Assembly: GCA_949825045.1 (NCBI GenBank)
Contig: OX463815.1
Coordinates: 27,395,356 to 27,459,355, forward strand
DNA from: Argyresthia goedartella
Taxonomy: Eukaryota; Arthropoda; Insecta; Lepidoptera; Argyresthiidae
Length of the DNA stretch: 64,000 bases
Direction of reading: 5' to 3'
Positions 21,201 to 30,774 of the stretch are shown in pieces. A program made the translations under genes and the position numbers. Positions within the stretch are counted from its first letter, which is position 1. The number at the start of each line of letters is the position of its first letter. Below the pieces are notes generated by a model. The model was not told the DNA's origin. It worked only from the letters and a program-made list of their open reading frames with translations, and did not search any database.

Positions 21201-24200
21201 CGTCTTTTCTGGCCCAGGAGCCATCAACAGTTCTTAGAGGTGGAACACTTTGGGTGGGTTGGTTCATTGTTCTTGTGGCATTCCACAGTGAGTATTCTCC
21301 GTTGTTGGTTGGCTCTAGTCTTGATAGGTATTTTTGGACGGTGTTGTTTTTTTGTTCGCTGATCAGGTTTGTCAAATGTCTCGATGCTGTATTCAGTTTC
21401 CTCTTGTCTTCTGGGTCCCGGGTCTGGTGCCATGTTTTCCTAAGGCTACGCCTTTCCTGTATCTTCTTCCTTATGAATAGAGGGTGTTGATTGGTGAGAC
21501 TTTTGACTGAGTGTGTGTCTGGTGGAGTACATTGGGTTATTGTTGATACTATGGTTCGGTTTAGGTTTTCAATACCGGCTTCAATGTCAGATTGTGACTT
21601 GAGTGGTATATTAAGCTGGATGTTGCTATCTAGCATCTCCTTGAATGAGTCCCAGTCTGTATTTCTATTTGTAAGATGTATCCTCGGTGGCTGAATAAGT
21701 ATATCTGAGCTGATTGTAAGTAGGACCGGAGAGTGATCGGAGGACAGGTCTGCGAGTGCTTCATTATACAGGTGCTGCCGTGGTAGTCCCTTAGTTATGA
21801 AGAAGTCAAGTAGATCGGGTATTTTTTCTGGGTCTGTTGGCCAGTATGTTGGTTTACCCGTAGAGACACATTTTAGGTTGTTCTCTATCACTGATTGGAA
21901 TAGTTGTCTGCCTCTGGTAAGTGTCAGCCTGGAGCCCCAGAATGTATGTTTTGCATTCCAGTCTCCACCTGTGACATATCTTGGACCAAGGCTCTTGAAG
22001 TATTTGTTGAATTGTTCTGCTTTGATAGTGTGTCTGGGCGGGCAATATATGGCGGATATGGTAAGAGGTCCTGATTTCGTTTCTATAACTATGCTTGTGG
22101 CTTGTAAGTAGTCTGTATCATGCTTCTCTATTTCGTAGTGTTTGTATTTGCTCTTGATTATGACAGCTGTGCCCCCATGGGTGTTCCCTGAAGGATGATT
22201 GGTAGTATATGTTGAATAGCCTGGGATCCGGATATAGCTTCTGTCTGTGAATCTTGTTTCAGCGATGAGTATAATATCTAAGTTTAATTCATTTATGAAT
22301 AATTCTAATTCTTGCTTTCTTTCTAACAAGCCGTTGGCGTTCCATTCTGCGATTCGAAGGTATTGCATCATGAAGAGGATTTCATTATGATTGTGCTGAT
22401 TAGATCGATCATGCGATCCATGAGTTTGTCAAGCATTCTCTCTATGGTTTTCTCAAATCTTGTAAAAATTTCTTCGAGCGGAGGTGTTGATGGGAGTGAG
22501 TTGTCCGTATCGGTGCGACTATAGAGTGGAACTTCGTTCTTGGCTGCTTCCGCATAGGAGTAAGTTAGTTTATTGTTCTGACTTGCGGAGGTTGGCGGGC
22601 ATGGCTTGTCATTACTATTGCCTTGTGGTGTTTGGCTTGAAGTTGTTGGTTTGTTGCTTGCATTTTGGTATGTTCTGGTTTTTGGGTTGGTTTTGTTAAA
22701 TATTTGTTCTTTGTATTGTTTGTACTTGGTGCAGCCCTTGTAGTTGGCTGGGTGGCTACCCTGGCAGTTGACGCAGACTGCTGCAGTGTCAGATTTTTTA
22801 GTGCAGGTGTTGGTTGGGTGGTCTTCCCCACATTTCACGCAGCGGAATATTCTGTTGCAGTTATTCTTAGAGTGTCCAAAACGCTGGCATCGTTTGCATT
22901 GGATGATTTCTTGTTTCTTGTAAGGTGCTTCAACAGTGACAATCAGGTTGCCGATGTGTTTTATCTTGTATGCGTCTTTGTTGTTTGCGTTTGGTTCTAG
23001 GTTAACGTAGTACAATGGGAGCGGTTGCTTTGTTTGTCTGTGCAGAGCATTAGTTACATTTCTAACCTGGTGGCCGAGGGCTTCAAGCTCTGTCTTGATG
23101 AAACTGACATCTTCAGATGCGTGTATTCCTCTGATCACCACCCTGAAGGCTCTTTCATGCTTCAGCTGGTATGTGTAATGGCTTACATTTTGTGTTACGA
23201 ACTGGTTCCTTATCGTTTTGTAGGAATCAACGTCTGATGGAATGATTTTGACTATGTGTCCATTCCTTAGAGTGGCTATTTTGTACTTGCTTGTATCGGT
23301 GATGATTGTGCAGAGAAGTTCCTTTAGTTTCATTACGTCCTGCACTCCGGTGACGAATATTGGTTCAGGTTTTTGGATGGCTGGTTGGGACTTATGGTGT
23401 TTTTTGGGCAGGGTGCCACCCTCCCCGTTGGCTCCTGCCTCCTCATCCTCTAGTTGGTCGAAGCTGTTGAATGTTTCAACGTTTACATTGTATGTATTGT
23501 CCCTGTTGTTGGGGGAGCTATCCGGTTTGCGGCGTTTTGCCGTCGGTACCTGGTCTCGTTGCCACTCGCCATTGTTTTTGGAAGTAAATAACCCCTTGTG
23601 GAAGACGGTTTGCACAAGTTTTGTTTTATTGGCACTGGTTTGAGTTTGAACTTGATCGTTTTGGGTGGCGTTGGTAGAAATTGTGTCTATGTTTGACATT
23701 TTGGTAGTTTTGGTAGTTTTTTTTTTTTTTTTTTTTTTTTCGATCGATTATATTTGTTAGTTGCCCATCTCTAGAGCTTCATGACAAGTGGGGCGATTTT
23801 GAAACGCAGCTTTAAAAAAAAAAGTGACCGTTATTGTAGAAAGTGGGATTTTGATGCAGTTTTGTGGGAGTTCCACGGTGATTTGCACTTCGTTATCACT
23901 TTCACATGGTGTCTAGCGCGACGACATCACTTTGAAGATAGTTTGCGGCACAAATGTGTAGTTATTAGCGAGAAAACAAATTAATGTTCGGGAGCAACGA
24001 AAAGCACTTGTTGACCCTTTTGACAGCTGTCGAACTCTGTGAAGAAGAATAAAAATTCATTTGTCTGCAGGGAAAAAAGGCGTGAGCATGCAGAACTTGA
24101 TGATGATGTCCTATCTTTCCTATCCGACAACTGCGACCACTACAACTTGCATTACTTATATGTAGCTTGTGAATCCGGACTTTTATATATCCTATTGCAT

Positions 24201-24861
24201 AAGGCACACTACAGTAGGACTTACGTAGTAGTCATGTCCATCATGTCCGTGATGGCCATCGTGCCCGTGGCCATGGTGGACAACGTGCGCCGGGCCGTCG
24301 TGGCGGTAGATGTGCTGTGCGGAGAACGCGCCGTGGTGGCCGTGGCCATACTCGGCGGCCACAACAGCAAGGAGGGTGAGGCAGAGTACCTGGGATAGGG
24401 TGACCAATGTTACTCATTTATTATACAAGCAAATTGAGATATCATCTTTCATGACTGACGGTCTATGTTAGGAGGCGGACGAGGTCACGAGAGAGGGGAG
24501 GTGGAAACACATTCTGGTCTTGGATGTTGTGGTTTCTATGCAACAGCGTATCCTAGTGTGGGGCTAGAAATAATCTTTATGCCTGCATATGACTGTATAT
24601 GTTTAAAAATGTTTCATCACTCACATCATGTTCATCACGTTAGAAACAAGATTGTTCAATTAGAAATCTCAATTTAAATATATACTTTGAGTTTCCCAGA
24701 CTAGATAAATTCTACAGGATATGATATATATGGTTAAAGAGAGAAAAGATGATGTTTTAATTTTATTTTATGAGTAAAAGGAAGAAGACATTCCTTTTCT
24801 GTTTTACTGTCAGCCATTAATATATGAATATTTTCACAGAAAAAAATACCTTAGCGAACAT
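18203..24861 (-). CDS. His/Gly-rich RR-2 cuticular protein, gene 3 (four exons)
   Basis: Secreted cuticle protein. Coding exons are 24850-24861 (MFAK), 24225-24389, 19079-19245 and 18203-18263. All junctions are GT-AG, and the product is 134 residues. Exon 2 completes the signal peptide ([12 protein letters not shown]) and encodes a His/Gly/Asp-rich stretch ([18 protein letters not shown]). Exon 3 encodes most of the RR-2 domain: [37 protein letters not shown], and [16 protein letters not shown]. Exon 4 adds [19 protein letters not shown] and the stop. The usual TVxYTAD...GFNAVV end is altered to [16 protein letters not shown], so this is a divergent RR-2 member. Intron 2 (19246-24224) is swollen by a full-length Jockey-type retrotransposon in the same orientation. 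Intron 1 holds a SINE fragment. Both neighbours upstream and downstream are mobile DNA. Confidence 0.9.
18970..19055 (-). mobile_element. tRNA-like SINE head fragment in intron 3 of cuticle gene 3
   Basis: On the minus strand an A-box-like GTGGTCTAGTGGGTTTC and a B box in TAGGTTCGAATGCC are correctly ordered. The spacing and ends do not fit a folded tRNA well, so a SINE head is more likely than a tRNA gene. Confidence 0.5.
19684..22371 (-). CDS. ORF2: endonuclease and reverse transcriptase of the Jockey-type element
   Basis: An 895-residue polyprotein that nicks the target and copies element RNA by target-primed reverse transcription. An N-terminal apurinic-endonuclease-like domain shows EWNANG (residues 9-14), the metal-binding glutamate in IAETRF (E38), GGDWNAKH (135-142) and SSDHSP (210-215). 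The RT domain shows YRPISLLPI (516-524), FLDITQAFD (583-591), [10 protein letters not shown] (640-649) and the catalytic FADD (670-673). The C-terminal part has the usual TYGIQLWG and Cys/Arg-rich tail seen in LINEs. All catalytic motifs I can check are present. The start ATG overlaps the ORF1 stop as ATGA (22368-22371), which suggests translation by termination and re-initiation, as reported for Bombyx SART1. Confidence 0.95.
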   Translation of the reverse strand: MMQYLRIAEWNANGLLERKQELELFINELNLDIILIAETRFTDRSYIRIPGYSTYTTNHPSGNTHGGTAVIIKSKYKHYEIEKHDTDYLQATSIVIETKSGPLTISAIYCPPRHTIKAEQFNKYFKSLGPRYVTGGDWNAKHTFWGSRLTLTRGRQLFQSVIENNLKCVSTGKPTYWPTDPEKIPDLLDFFITKGLPRQHLYNEALADLSSDHSPVLLTISSDILIQPPRIHLTNRNTDWDSFKEMLDSNIQLNIPLKSQSDIEAGIENLNRTIVSTITQCTPPDTHSVKSLTNQHPLFIRKKIQERRSLRKTWHQTRDPEDKRKLNTASRHLTNLISEQKNNTVQKYLSRLEPTNNGEYSLWNATRTMNQPTQSVPPLRTVDGSWARKDVEKAVHFGEHLSKVFTPYQPVDEEAKSHTEHIRTMLDAPFQMSLPVKPASPAEVRRVIVSLQTKKSPGYDMITPKILKNLPNKGIVMLTTIINAILRTGKYPGQWKIAQIIMIAKQGKPVNEASSYRPISLLPITSKVFEKILLARLRPHLMDIIPHHQFGFREKHSTIEQVHRLVNEIVLSMDKKLYCSAAFLDITQAFDKVWHMGLKYKLKSIIPYNIYLVLDSYLSNRCFQVKHKDEVSELHEIKSGIPQGSVLGPVLYIIYTSDLPPTENTVMGTFADDTAFMASHRNPEEASMNLQKALNAMEHWCKLWRIKTNETKSVHVTFTLRKETCPPVFLNGKPLPQAVEARYLGIHLDRRLTWRTHIWNKRKQLDCKVRSMYWLLGYKSQLSRECKMTLYKTILKPIWTYGIQLWGTASKTNINILERFQTKMLRRILKIPWYISNKEIYHDLKFPSVAEEIEELNKRYQQRLRNHPNELAAQLVTAGAAKFCRLKRKNILELG
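22368..23699 (-). CDS. ORF1: gag-like RNA-binding protein of the Jockey-type element
   Basis: A 443-residue protein expected to coat element RNA. The N-terminal half is polar and low in complexity. A PRE_C2HC-like region spans about residues 185-260 ([20 protein letters not shown]). It is followed by three CCHC zinc knuckles: C268-x2-C-x4-H-x4-C281, C287 to C299 ([13 protein letters not shown]) and C309 to C323 ([15 protein letters not shown]). This arrangement is typical of Jockey-clade ORF1. The frame is open throughout. The start ATG follows a CTACCAAA context and a long A run. Confidence 0.92.
   Translation of the reverse strand: MSNIDTISTNATQNDQVQTQTSANKTKLVQTVFHKGLFTSKNNGEWQRDQVPTAKRRKPDSSPNNRDNTYNVNVETFNSFDQLEDEEAGANGEGGTLPKKHHKSQPAIQKPEPIFVTGVQDVMKLKELLCTIITDTSKYKIATLRNGHIVKIIPSDVDSYKTIRNQFVTQNVSHYTYQLKHERAFRVVIRGIHASEDVSFIKTELEALGHQVRNVTNALHRQTKQPLPLYYVNLEPNANNKDAYKIKHIGNLIVTVEAPYKKQEIIQCKRCQRFGHSKNNCNRIFRCVKCGEDHPTNTCTKKSDTAAVCVNCQGSHPANYKGCTKYKQYKEQIFNKTNPKTRTYQNASNKPTTSSQTPQGNSNDKPCPPTSASQNNKLTYSYAEAAKNEVPLYSRTDTDNSLPSTPPLEEIFTRFEKTIERMLDKLMDRMIDLISTIIMKSSS
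24465..24610 (+). mobile_element. SINE-B fragment in intron 1 of cuticle gene 3
   Basis: Contains CAGCGTATCCTAGTGTGGGG, then CTAGAAATAATCTTTATGCC. This is the plus-orientation equivalent of the SINE at 56140-56355. Head and tail are diverged. Confidence 0.65.
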
Positions 24862-24915
24862 TTTGTTTTTGCTAAACTTTTAGTATTGTGCTATTAACAC
24901 TGAATGCAGTAAGTA

Positions 24916-24951
24916 ACTGATACATTATCGCCAAAATTGTGGTCTTTTATA
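24916..24951 (-). promoter_or_regulatory. Core promoter of cuticle gene 3
   Basis: TATAAAAG at 24951-24944 and TCAGT at 24920-24916 on the minus strand. T-to-A spacing is 33 bases, identical to genes 1 and 2. The 5' UTR is about 57 nt. Confidence 0.8.
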
Positions 24952-25400
24952 TTCATAAGTGCGTCCAAGGCAACATTAGTTTCACGAAGCAAATTAAGAC
25001 AAAAAAACTATCTATCGAACAAAACGGTCAAACATTTCGTAAAAACACTTCACCCCGACATTGATACAACAACGCACTGCACTGATTGTGTGACATTGTC
25101 ACTGATTTCTAATACGTTATTATAAAATGATGCAAGCTCAATATCGTTATCATAAAGTCACGAGCCAGAGGAACAAAAAGCGACCTAGCTGATTAGAGGC
25201 GTTGCGAAAAGTTATCTCGAACGGGAAAATATAGGTATAAGCAAATACAGAACGAACTCGGTTTCCAGTTGCTAACTAACGTTCTAATACGATTGGTGTA
25301 TGTGGTTGGAGGGAAAATTATATTTAAATTGACATTGAAAAAAGGGGGAATGTAGCAATTACTTGGATTCCATCAGCATGTTCTCCTGGTTAGTGCATAT
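24952..25400. other. Upstream region of cuticle gene 3
   Basis: Non-coding. No bounded repeat is seen before the MITE at 25401. Confidence 0.5.
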
Positions 25401-25785
25401 GTCACCGGAAGATAGTCAAAACCGTTAGTTGATAAACTAACGCGGTAGTTGATCAACTATCGGCAGATAGTAAACCAGACCGACAGGGTTTAGAATTTAC
25501 GTTTCTTTTGTTCTTATATATAGACCTAACACGAAGACTATTCGGGGGCTTCGCTGCGCTCGCCCTCTCTAGTCTTCACCTAAGCTACCGCAGTGTTTGC
25601 CCTGGTATTTCGTTTGCAATTCAAGTTTAAACCATTCTACTATTTAACGGTTTTAACCGTCATTTGATCAACTACCGCGTCATATAGTAAGCAGTACGCT
25701 ACAGTTTACAATCTGTAGTTGACCAACTTTCGAGAAAAATAAGCGTTAGTTTATTTACTAACGGTTTTGACTATCTTACGGTAAC
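25401..25785. mobile_element. MITE with GTCACCGKAAGAT ends, copy 1
   Basis: About 45-bp imperfect terminal inverted repeats: GTCACCGGAAGATAGTCAAA on the left and the complement of TTTTGACTATCTTACGGTAA on the right. ATAT flanks both sides. Subterminal palindromes (AGTTGATAAACTAACG, AGTTGATCAACT) and a core with CTAACACGAAG, CACCTAAGCTACCGCAGTG and TTTGCCCTG lie inside. No coding sequence. Confidence 0.8.
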
Positions 25786-25874
25786 ATATATATCAACAAA
25801 ACATTCTCAAAACGCAAATTTTCAGGTTCTTGAATGCGAAACCTTCCGACGTAGGGTATGGTACGCACCACTTA

Positions 25875-26430
25875 ACTGTGATTAACTGCTTATAATTTGA
25901 TCTCAGCGGTCAAACAGTTTCATTCCCAGATGCAAGTGAGGCCATACCATGAGGATAGACAAGAAACGTAAACGAAAAACTTAAATATTTATTTGCCAGT
26001 ACCGGACTTTTGATTGTGAATTCTTCAACACGATTAAATGCTTATTTTGTAAATTTGGGAATTCTTAAAAGTAGAGTAAGCTTTATGAACTTCAAGACTG
26101 TTTGAAAATATCTAAATTATTTTTATATTCAGAGCAACTTATAATTTAAAACGCACAGACTCCCTAAGATAACATTTTAAAGAAATTGTCATACCTACTA
26201 AATAACAATAACAAGTCAATTTATTTTTGAAAATATAATGCATGATCGCAAGAAACTTTCAATATTTTCTAAAATTAGCTATAGCTGTAATGTTAACCTA
26301 ATATATAATCAGTCTAGTTGCACCCTGGTTTAGACAAGCAAAATTTTGCAATTTTTTTAAGGTTCAAAACATTTTCTATTCTCTTACAGTGGTCCAAAGT
26401 AGAGGCAAAACATGACGTTTCCTAAATATA
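25875..26430 (+). mobile_element. Decayed copy of the CR1-like LINE
   Basis: Matches the 47330-49750 element with internal deletions. It retains GGTCAAACAGTTTCATTCCC, the AACTTATAATTTAAAACGCA block (C-terminal ORF2) and the 3' hairpin arm CTTACAGTGGTCCAAAGTAG. No frame survives. Confidence 0.8.
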
Positions 26431-26431
26431 T

Positions 26432-26700
26432 CTTATTTTTTTTATTTATAATACCCTGGACACAATTTACACACATTGCCCCAAAGCCCCAAACTAGGAT
26501 TCCCTGTATCTTGGGTACTAGACAACGATACACATACTTATATAGATAAATATTATACTTAGATAGATAAACAACCATGACTAGGGTACAAACATCCGTT
26601 TTCATAAAACAAATATTTGCCCCCACCGGGGCTCGAACCCGGGACCCTTGGCTTCGTAGGCAGGGTCATTGCCGACTCGGCTATTTGGGTCGTCGTAACA
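26432..26700 (-). mobile_element. tRNA-derived SINE-A, nearly complete
   Basis: The minus strand begins with a tRNA-like head with A box TAGCCGAGTCGG and B box GGGTTCGAGCCC, then CCCGGTGGGGGCAAATATTT. The body includes GTATCGTTGTCTAGTACCCA and GGGAATCCTAGTTTGGGG. The tail is AT-rich near 26432-26455. Copies are at 61828-62064 (full), 30605-30710 and 39500-39640 (no head). Confidence 0.85.
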
Positions 26701-26789
26701 GAAAGGTTTAGTCAAATTTAAAGGATTTAGTAGGGACATCATCATGAGCAACTTTCACGATAGACCCGATTTGATCAAAATCAACATAT

Positions 26790-26940
26790 CCTTTCCTGCT
26801 ACACCCGTTAAAACCCATTAATAAAATAACATAAACATAAACATTTACATACAGGCACATACATTGCTTCTGACCCCACAATAGGATACCCTGTGTCGTA
26901 TGAACCAGTAACAGCGACGTCACACACATAAACATCCAAA
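26790..26940 (-). mobile_element. SINE-B fragment
   Basis: Contains ACATACAGGCACATACATTG, then GATACCCTGTGTCG and CAGCGACGTCACACACAT, as in 56140-56260. The tRNA-like head is missing. Confidence 0.75.
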
Positions 26941-27644
26941 TTGTAAAATAGGCAGGGCGGAAAGGTTACGGTAACTTCAAGGTAAAAATATACTTTTTAA
27001 ACATAACTCAGGCAGGTAAGGGTGTTCAGTGGTATGTCAACAATTATAACACTGTACGAGGCTTTTGTTCATAGGAGGCTTGAATATAACGCAATCATCT
27101 GAGACCCACGAGAAGAAAAATACAAGCTCATGTTGGAAAAAATCCGGCGTAAATTTGCAAGATCGCTATATATAGAGATCTTGCAAATTTACGCTGGAGC
27201 TTGTATTTTGTATGATGTATGATGATGTCTTTATTCGTGGCAGCAACGGTGGGGGTTGATTCTTTAGAGTTGAGGAAGTTAGCGTTACTAGTGCACTACT
27301 ATCTCCTTAAGCATAATAAAGTGGACAATCCAGACTTGCAATGCTGTACTTCTACTACTCAGCCGCTACACAATTTTGCGCCCCCGGCTGTTGTTCGCGA
27401 CGGGTGTCGCCCGCACAGAGCACGCCCGCCACGCGCCCACCTTCTGGGCACTGACATTGATGGATGCATGTATCACTCAGTACCCTGACACTGACATTTT
27501 TGAAATGAGATTTGTACAAATAGTCAGTAATTAATTAAACATAATTTTGAATCGCTGAATTATAGTCTAATGATAATCAATGTTAATTTTATATTTATTG
27601 ATAATAAAAAATAAAATCGCGATGGCGCGAGGACCGTGGTGGTG
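26941..27644. other. Non-coding stretch with a perfect short hairpin
   Basis: Contains the 18-bp inverted repeat at 27147-27194. Otherwise unrecognised; the frame at 27219-27488 has no domain content. Confidence 0.5.
27147..27194. repeat. Perfect 18-bp inverted repeat
   Basis: GCGTAAATTTGCAAGATC (27147-27164) is followed after 12 bases by its exact complement (27177-27194). Weaker pairing continues outward with TACAAGCTC at 27121-27129 and GAGCTTGTA at 27197-27205. It may be the tip of a foldback MITE. Confidence 0.75.
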
Positions 27645-29810
27645 ACAGTGGTCAAACAGTTTCATTCCCAATTGCTAGCAAGGATAAGACTGGTCCATCA
27701 TTTTACAGGCCTATTACATCCCATCAACTAGAGACATATACGAAAAACTTCGATATAAATTTGCCATGACCGGATTTTAATGAACCAAACAAAATCTACT
27801 CAGACTTCTTCAACATTATTTAAACAGAATTCGATAAAGTTTTTAACTACAACGGTAAATCAAAATTTAATGACTGGGCAAAATTTGTAATTCGTAAAAG
27901 TAGACTTATCTTGTAAGACCTTTATGAACAAAAAACCTATAACTTTGATCGAAAATTTCATGACTATTTAAAAACAAAATCCAAAACTTTCAAGATGGTT
28001 TGAAAAACTGCAAAAAATTTACACAGTAATAGAAAAATTCGAAATTCAAATAATACAATGAAAACAGTGTAGCAAATAATAAATCGTGAAACTGACAAAG
28101 TTATACCAAGGGACAATGATTTCTGCCTAAACATAGGTGACGATGTTGTTAAATCCAACGCTGATGTTGTTCGAGCTTTCGAAACATTCTTCACCAATAT
28201 AAACCTACTCACAACAGATCGTCTAAATTCATCTCCATATGAAGCAGATACTATATTAAAAAATAACACTAGCATCAGTAATGTATATTTAAAATTTCAT
28301 CATGTATACCAATGTATATTTAAAATTTCATCATGTATACCCCAGGACAATGTCAAAACGTTTAGATAACTTAACTTAAAAAATACTTAAGACCTATGGG
28401 GTATATCAGTCAAAGTTATTGGTTCAGTAATTCTAGTTATAGTCCCACACTTATATATTCGATAAATGTGTTAATGATAGAGCTTTCCCAGACCTCATGA
28501 AACACAGTAAACTGATACCTGTGTTCAAGTCGGGGGATAAGGGTGATCCTTCAAATTTCAGACCAATGTCTGTTCTTCCAGCACTAGGTAAAATATTTGA
28601 AAAGGTTATACTCAATCAAATGCTCTCACACTTCAACCTTACAAAAAACTCCACGCCAAATAATACGATTTCACAAGGGGTAATTCAACTACGGATGCAT
28701 GGGAGGCCGCACAGGATGCCATCGAATTTTTTTGCAATCTATCGAACGCATTTGATTGTGTTATATTATAATACGCTATTAATGTAATTAAATCGTTACG
28801 GAGTTAGAAATAAAGCATTGGATCTACTAAGGTCATACCTAAACAATATAATTCAAAAGGCAGAAGTCAACGGCGTTAAATATGATGGATCGGGTGTATA
28901 AATTGGCGTTCCACAAGGTTCCATATTAGAACCCTTCTTATTCCTAGTGTATATTAACGATCTGCCTTTCATAGTGGAGAAATTAACTGAAATAGTGTTG
29001 TTTTCTGATGATACTTTAATGGTCTTCAAAATTTAAAGACAAAAAGAAGATTTGTGTGATGTTAATGTTGTATTGTCTTTAACCTTGATTTGATTCACAG
29101 TTAATAATTTATTGTTAGATGCTGGTAAAACCAAGTGTAACAAATTCTCACTTCCAAATGTCAGGCAAATTGAGACCAGTTTAGTGTAGATGACGACACG
29201 TTAGAATTATTAAATGATACGAAGTTTCTTAAAATAACCATTTTAGCAAATTGCAGTATGTAGTATATAATAGTTACTTTCACAGTGTCATGTCCTGTGG
29301 TTTCTTGTTTTGGGGGAAAGCAGCGGATATTCAAACTATTTTTATTTTACAGAAAAGAGCTATTCGGACAATTTATAATTTAAAACGAACAGACGCCTTA
29401 AGAGAGCTTTTTAAAGAAATGGACATACTTTTTGTAGCTAGTCAATGTATTTTCGAAAATATAACAATAACCCCTGGAGATTTCAAAATTGCCATTTGAG
29501 CAATATAAAAAGCATGTAAAAGCGAGTTTGTCAAAAAAAGGACATTACCATGTTCAAGATTATTTAATTGACGGGACTATTTGGGGTTAATCTAGCTCAA
29601 CACAGACCTTGCAAAATAATTTTGTAATTATTTATTCCTGCTTATTAATCATAATGATTAAATTTTTCATATTTGTATTAAGCACAACCAATTTTTAAAA
29701 GAGATCTAAAAATCAATCCGTGGGAGTTTCTATGCCCTTCTTTTCCCACTGTGGTGCAATGTAGAGACCGATATACGTAACCTGTAACCGATATACGTAA
29801 GTTACTTTAC
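27645..29810 (+). pseudogene. 5'-truncated, heavily broken copy of the CR1-like LINE
   Basis: Begins at GTGGTCAAACAGTTTCATTC, corresponding to about 47353 of the intact relative, and follows it to the 3' hairpin (near 29722-29770). Fragments of the RT domain are readable in different frames: KLIPVFKSGDKGDPSNFRP (28510-28566), GVPQGSILG replaced by broken sequence near 28905, and KAADIQTIFILQKRAIRTIY (29320-29380). Many stops and frameshifts, plus a local 31-bp direct duplication near 28280-28341. Confidence 0.9.
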
Positions 29811-30409
29811 TTAGAGATTTATAGATATTTTATTATAAATGTTCAAACATTTTCTGACCAAAATTCCCCTAAAAATCCGCGGCTTCAACGCTGTGAGCTC
29901 AGGTCTTACTCTCATCAGTCGCCCAAGCGAGTTCTGAGCAGTTCGCATTGCTCCAGCGCGCGAAATCGCGAAATTTGTGAGTGGAAACCGAGCTCTGTAT
30001 ATTTGTTTTTATGTATTCTAAAATATATAAGCGACAGTTATATAGCTTTTTTCCAAAGTAATTTATTTTTCGTAATTAATAAATCGACGACAAATTTTGT
30101 AAAAAAAAAAACCCATTAATTTACAGATTGTAGGGTTAACTTTACTTTAAAAATTTGTCTAATAATCTTAGGCTTATTATTATTTATGACGTTGAAAAAT
30201 AATTAGCCTGGAAAATAGTAGATACCTATCTGTACAGTACAGAGAGATATGATAGAGATTCAATAAAATCTCTAGGTTCTCAGGCAGGGTGTATTCATTT
30301 CTATAGTGCCATACAGGGTGCGCTCTGCTTTTGTAGTCTATTTAAATAGTTTTTTATTCTCCTTTCATGTGATTACATATGATTACAGCACCAATCCGCA
30401 TGGTCCTGG
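29811..30409. other. Non-coding stretch, nothing recognised
   Basis: No supported feature. Confidence 0.5.
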
Positions 30410-30600
30410 GCCAACCGCATCATTGAGATCCTGTCCACTCGATGATGTCGTCGGTCCATCGGGCAGGTGGTCTGCCCACTGGCCTTGTCGCTCCCTTTAG
30501 TGACCACTCCGTGACTTCTTTGGTCCACCGTCGGTCATCCCGTCTATCCAAGTAGCCTGCCCATCTCCACCTCATCTTCGACTTTGTTCTTCCGCCGAAA
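30410..30600 (-). mobile_element. RTE-like LINE C-terminal fragment
   Basis: The minus strand reads RRWTKEVTEWSLKGATRPVG and then RPPARWTDDI, the conserved C-terminal phrase of a moth RTE-type LINE. It is immediately followed by a SINE-A fragment. Confidence 0.75.
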
Positions 30601-30604
30601 TTAA

Positions 30605-30710
30605 GAATACCTTACCTTGGACACTATTTACACACATTGATCTAGCCCCAAACTAGGATTCCCTGTATCTTGGGTACTAGACAACGATACACATACTTAT
30701 TATTATTACT
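30605..30710 (-). mobile_element. SINE-A fragment without head
   Basis: Contains ACACATTGATCTAGCCCCAA and GGATTCCCTGTATCTTGGGT, then ends abruptly in the body. Confidence 0.75.
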
Positions 30711-30774
30711 TATGGGCTGTATTTAAACCTCTTCTAATATTTGTATCGATCAACCAATCACCATGTACACGGTC

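Larger units (their letters stand above)
19512..24040 (-). mobile_element. Full-length Jockey-type non-LTR retrotransposon
   Basis: The 3' poly(A) tail appears on the plus strand as about 21 T at 19512-19532, and the 5' end is near 24040. A perfect 9-bp target duplication, TGAAGAAGA, flanks it at 19503-19511 and 24041-24049. It carries two intact ORFs with an ATGA overlap, a 5' UTR of about 340 nt containing a long A run just before ORF1 (23710-23740), and a 3' UTR of about 150 nt. It lies in intron 2 of cuticle gene 3, in the same orientation. Intact ORFs and an exact duplication point to recent insertion. Confidence 0.92.

Noticed and set aside
20080..21490. Several plus-strand frames of 90-136 codons over the Jockey-type ORF2
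   Set aside because: Antisense shadows of an intact RT frame with all catalytic motifs.
24390..24407. Cuticle gene 3 starting at 24407 (MVTLSQ...)
   Set aside because: That start is TTG-type and lies in the intron. A CCCAG acceptor precedes 24389, and the MFAK micro-exon with donor is at 24850-24861, matching the other genes.
26620..26698. Possible tRNA gene
   Set aside because: A and B boxes are present, but the acceptor stem and anticodon arm do not pair well and a long SINE body follows. The copy at 61980-62064 has the same layout.
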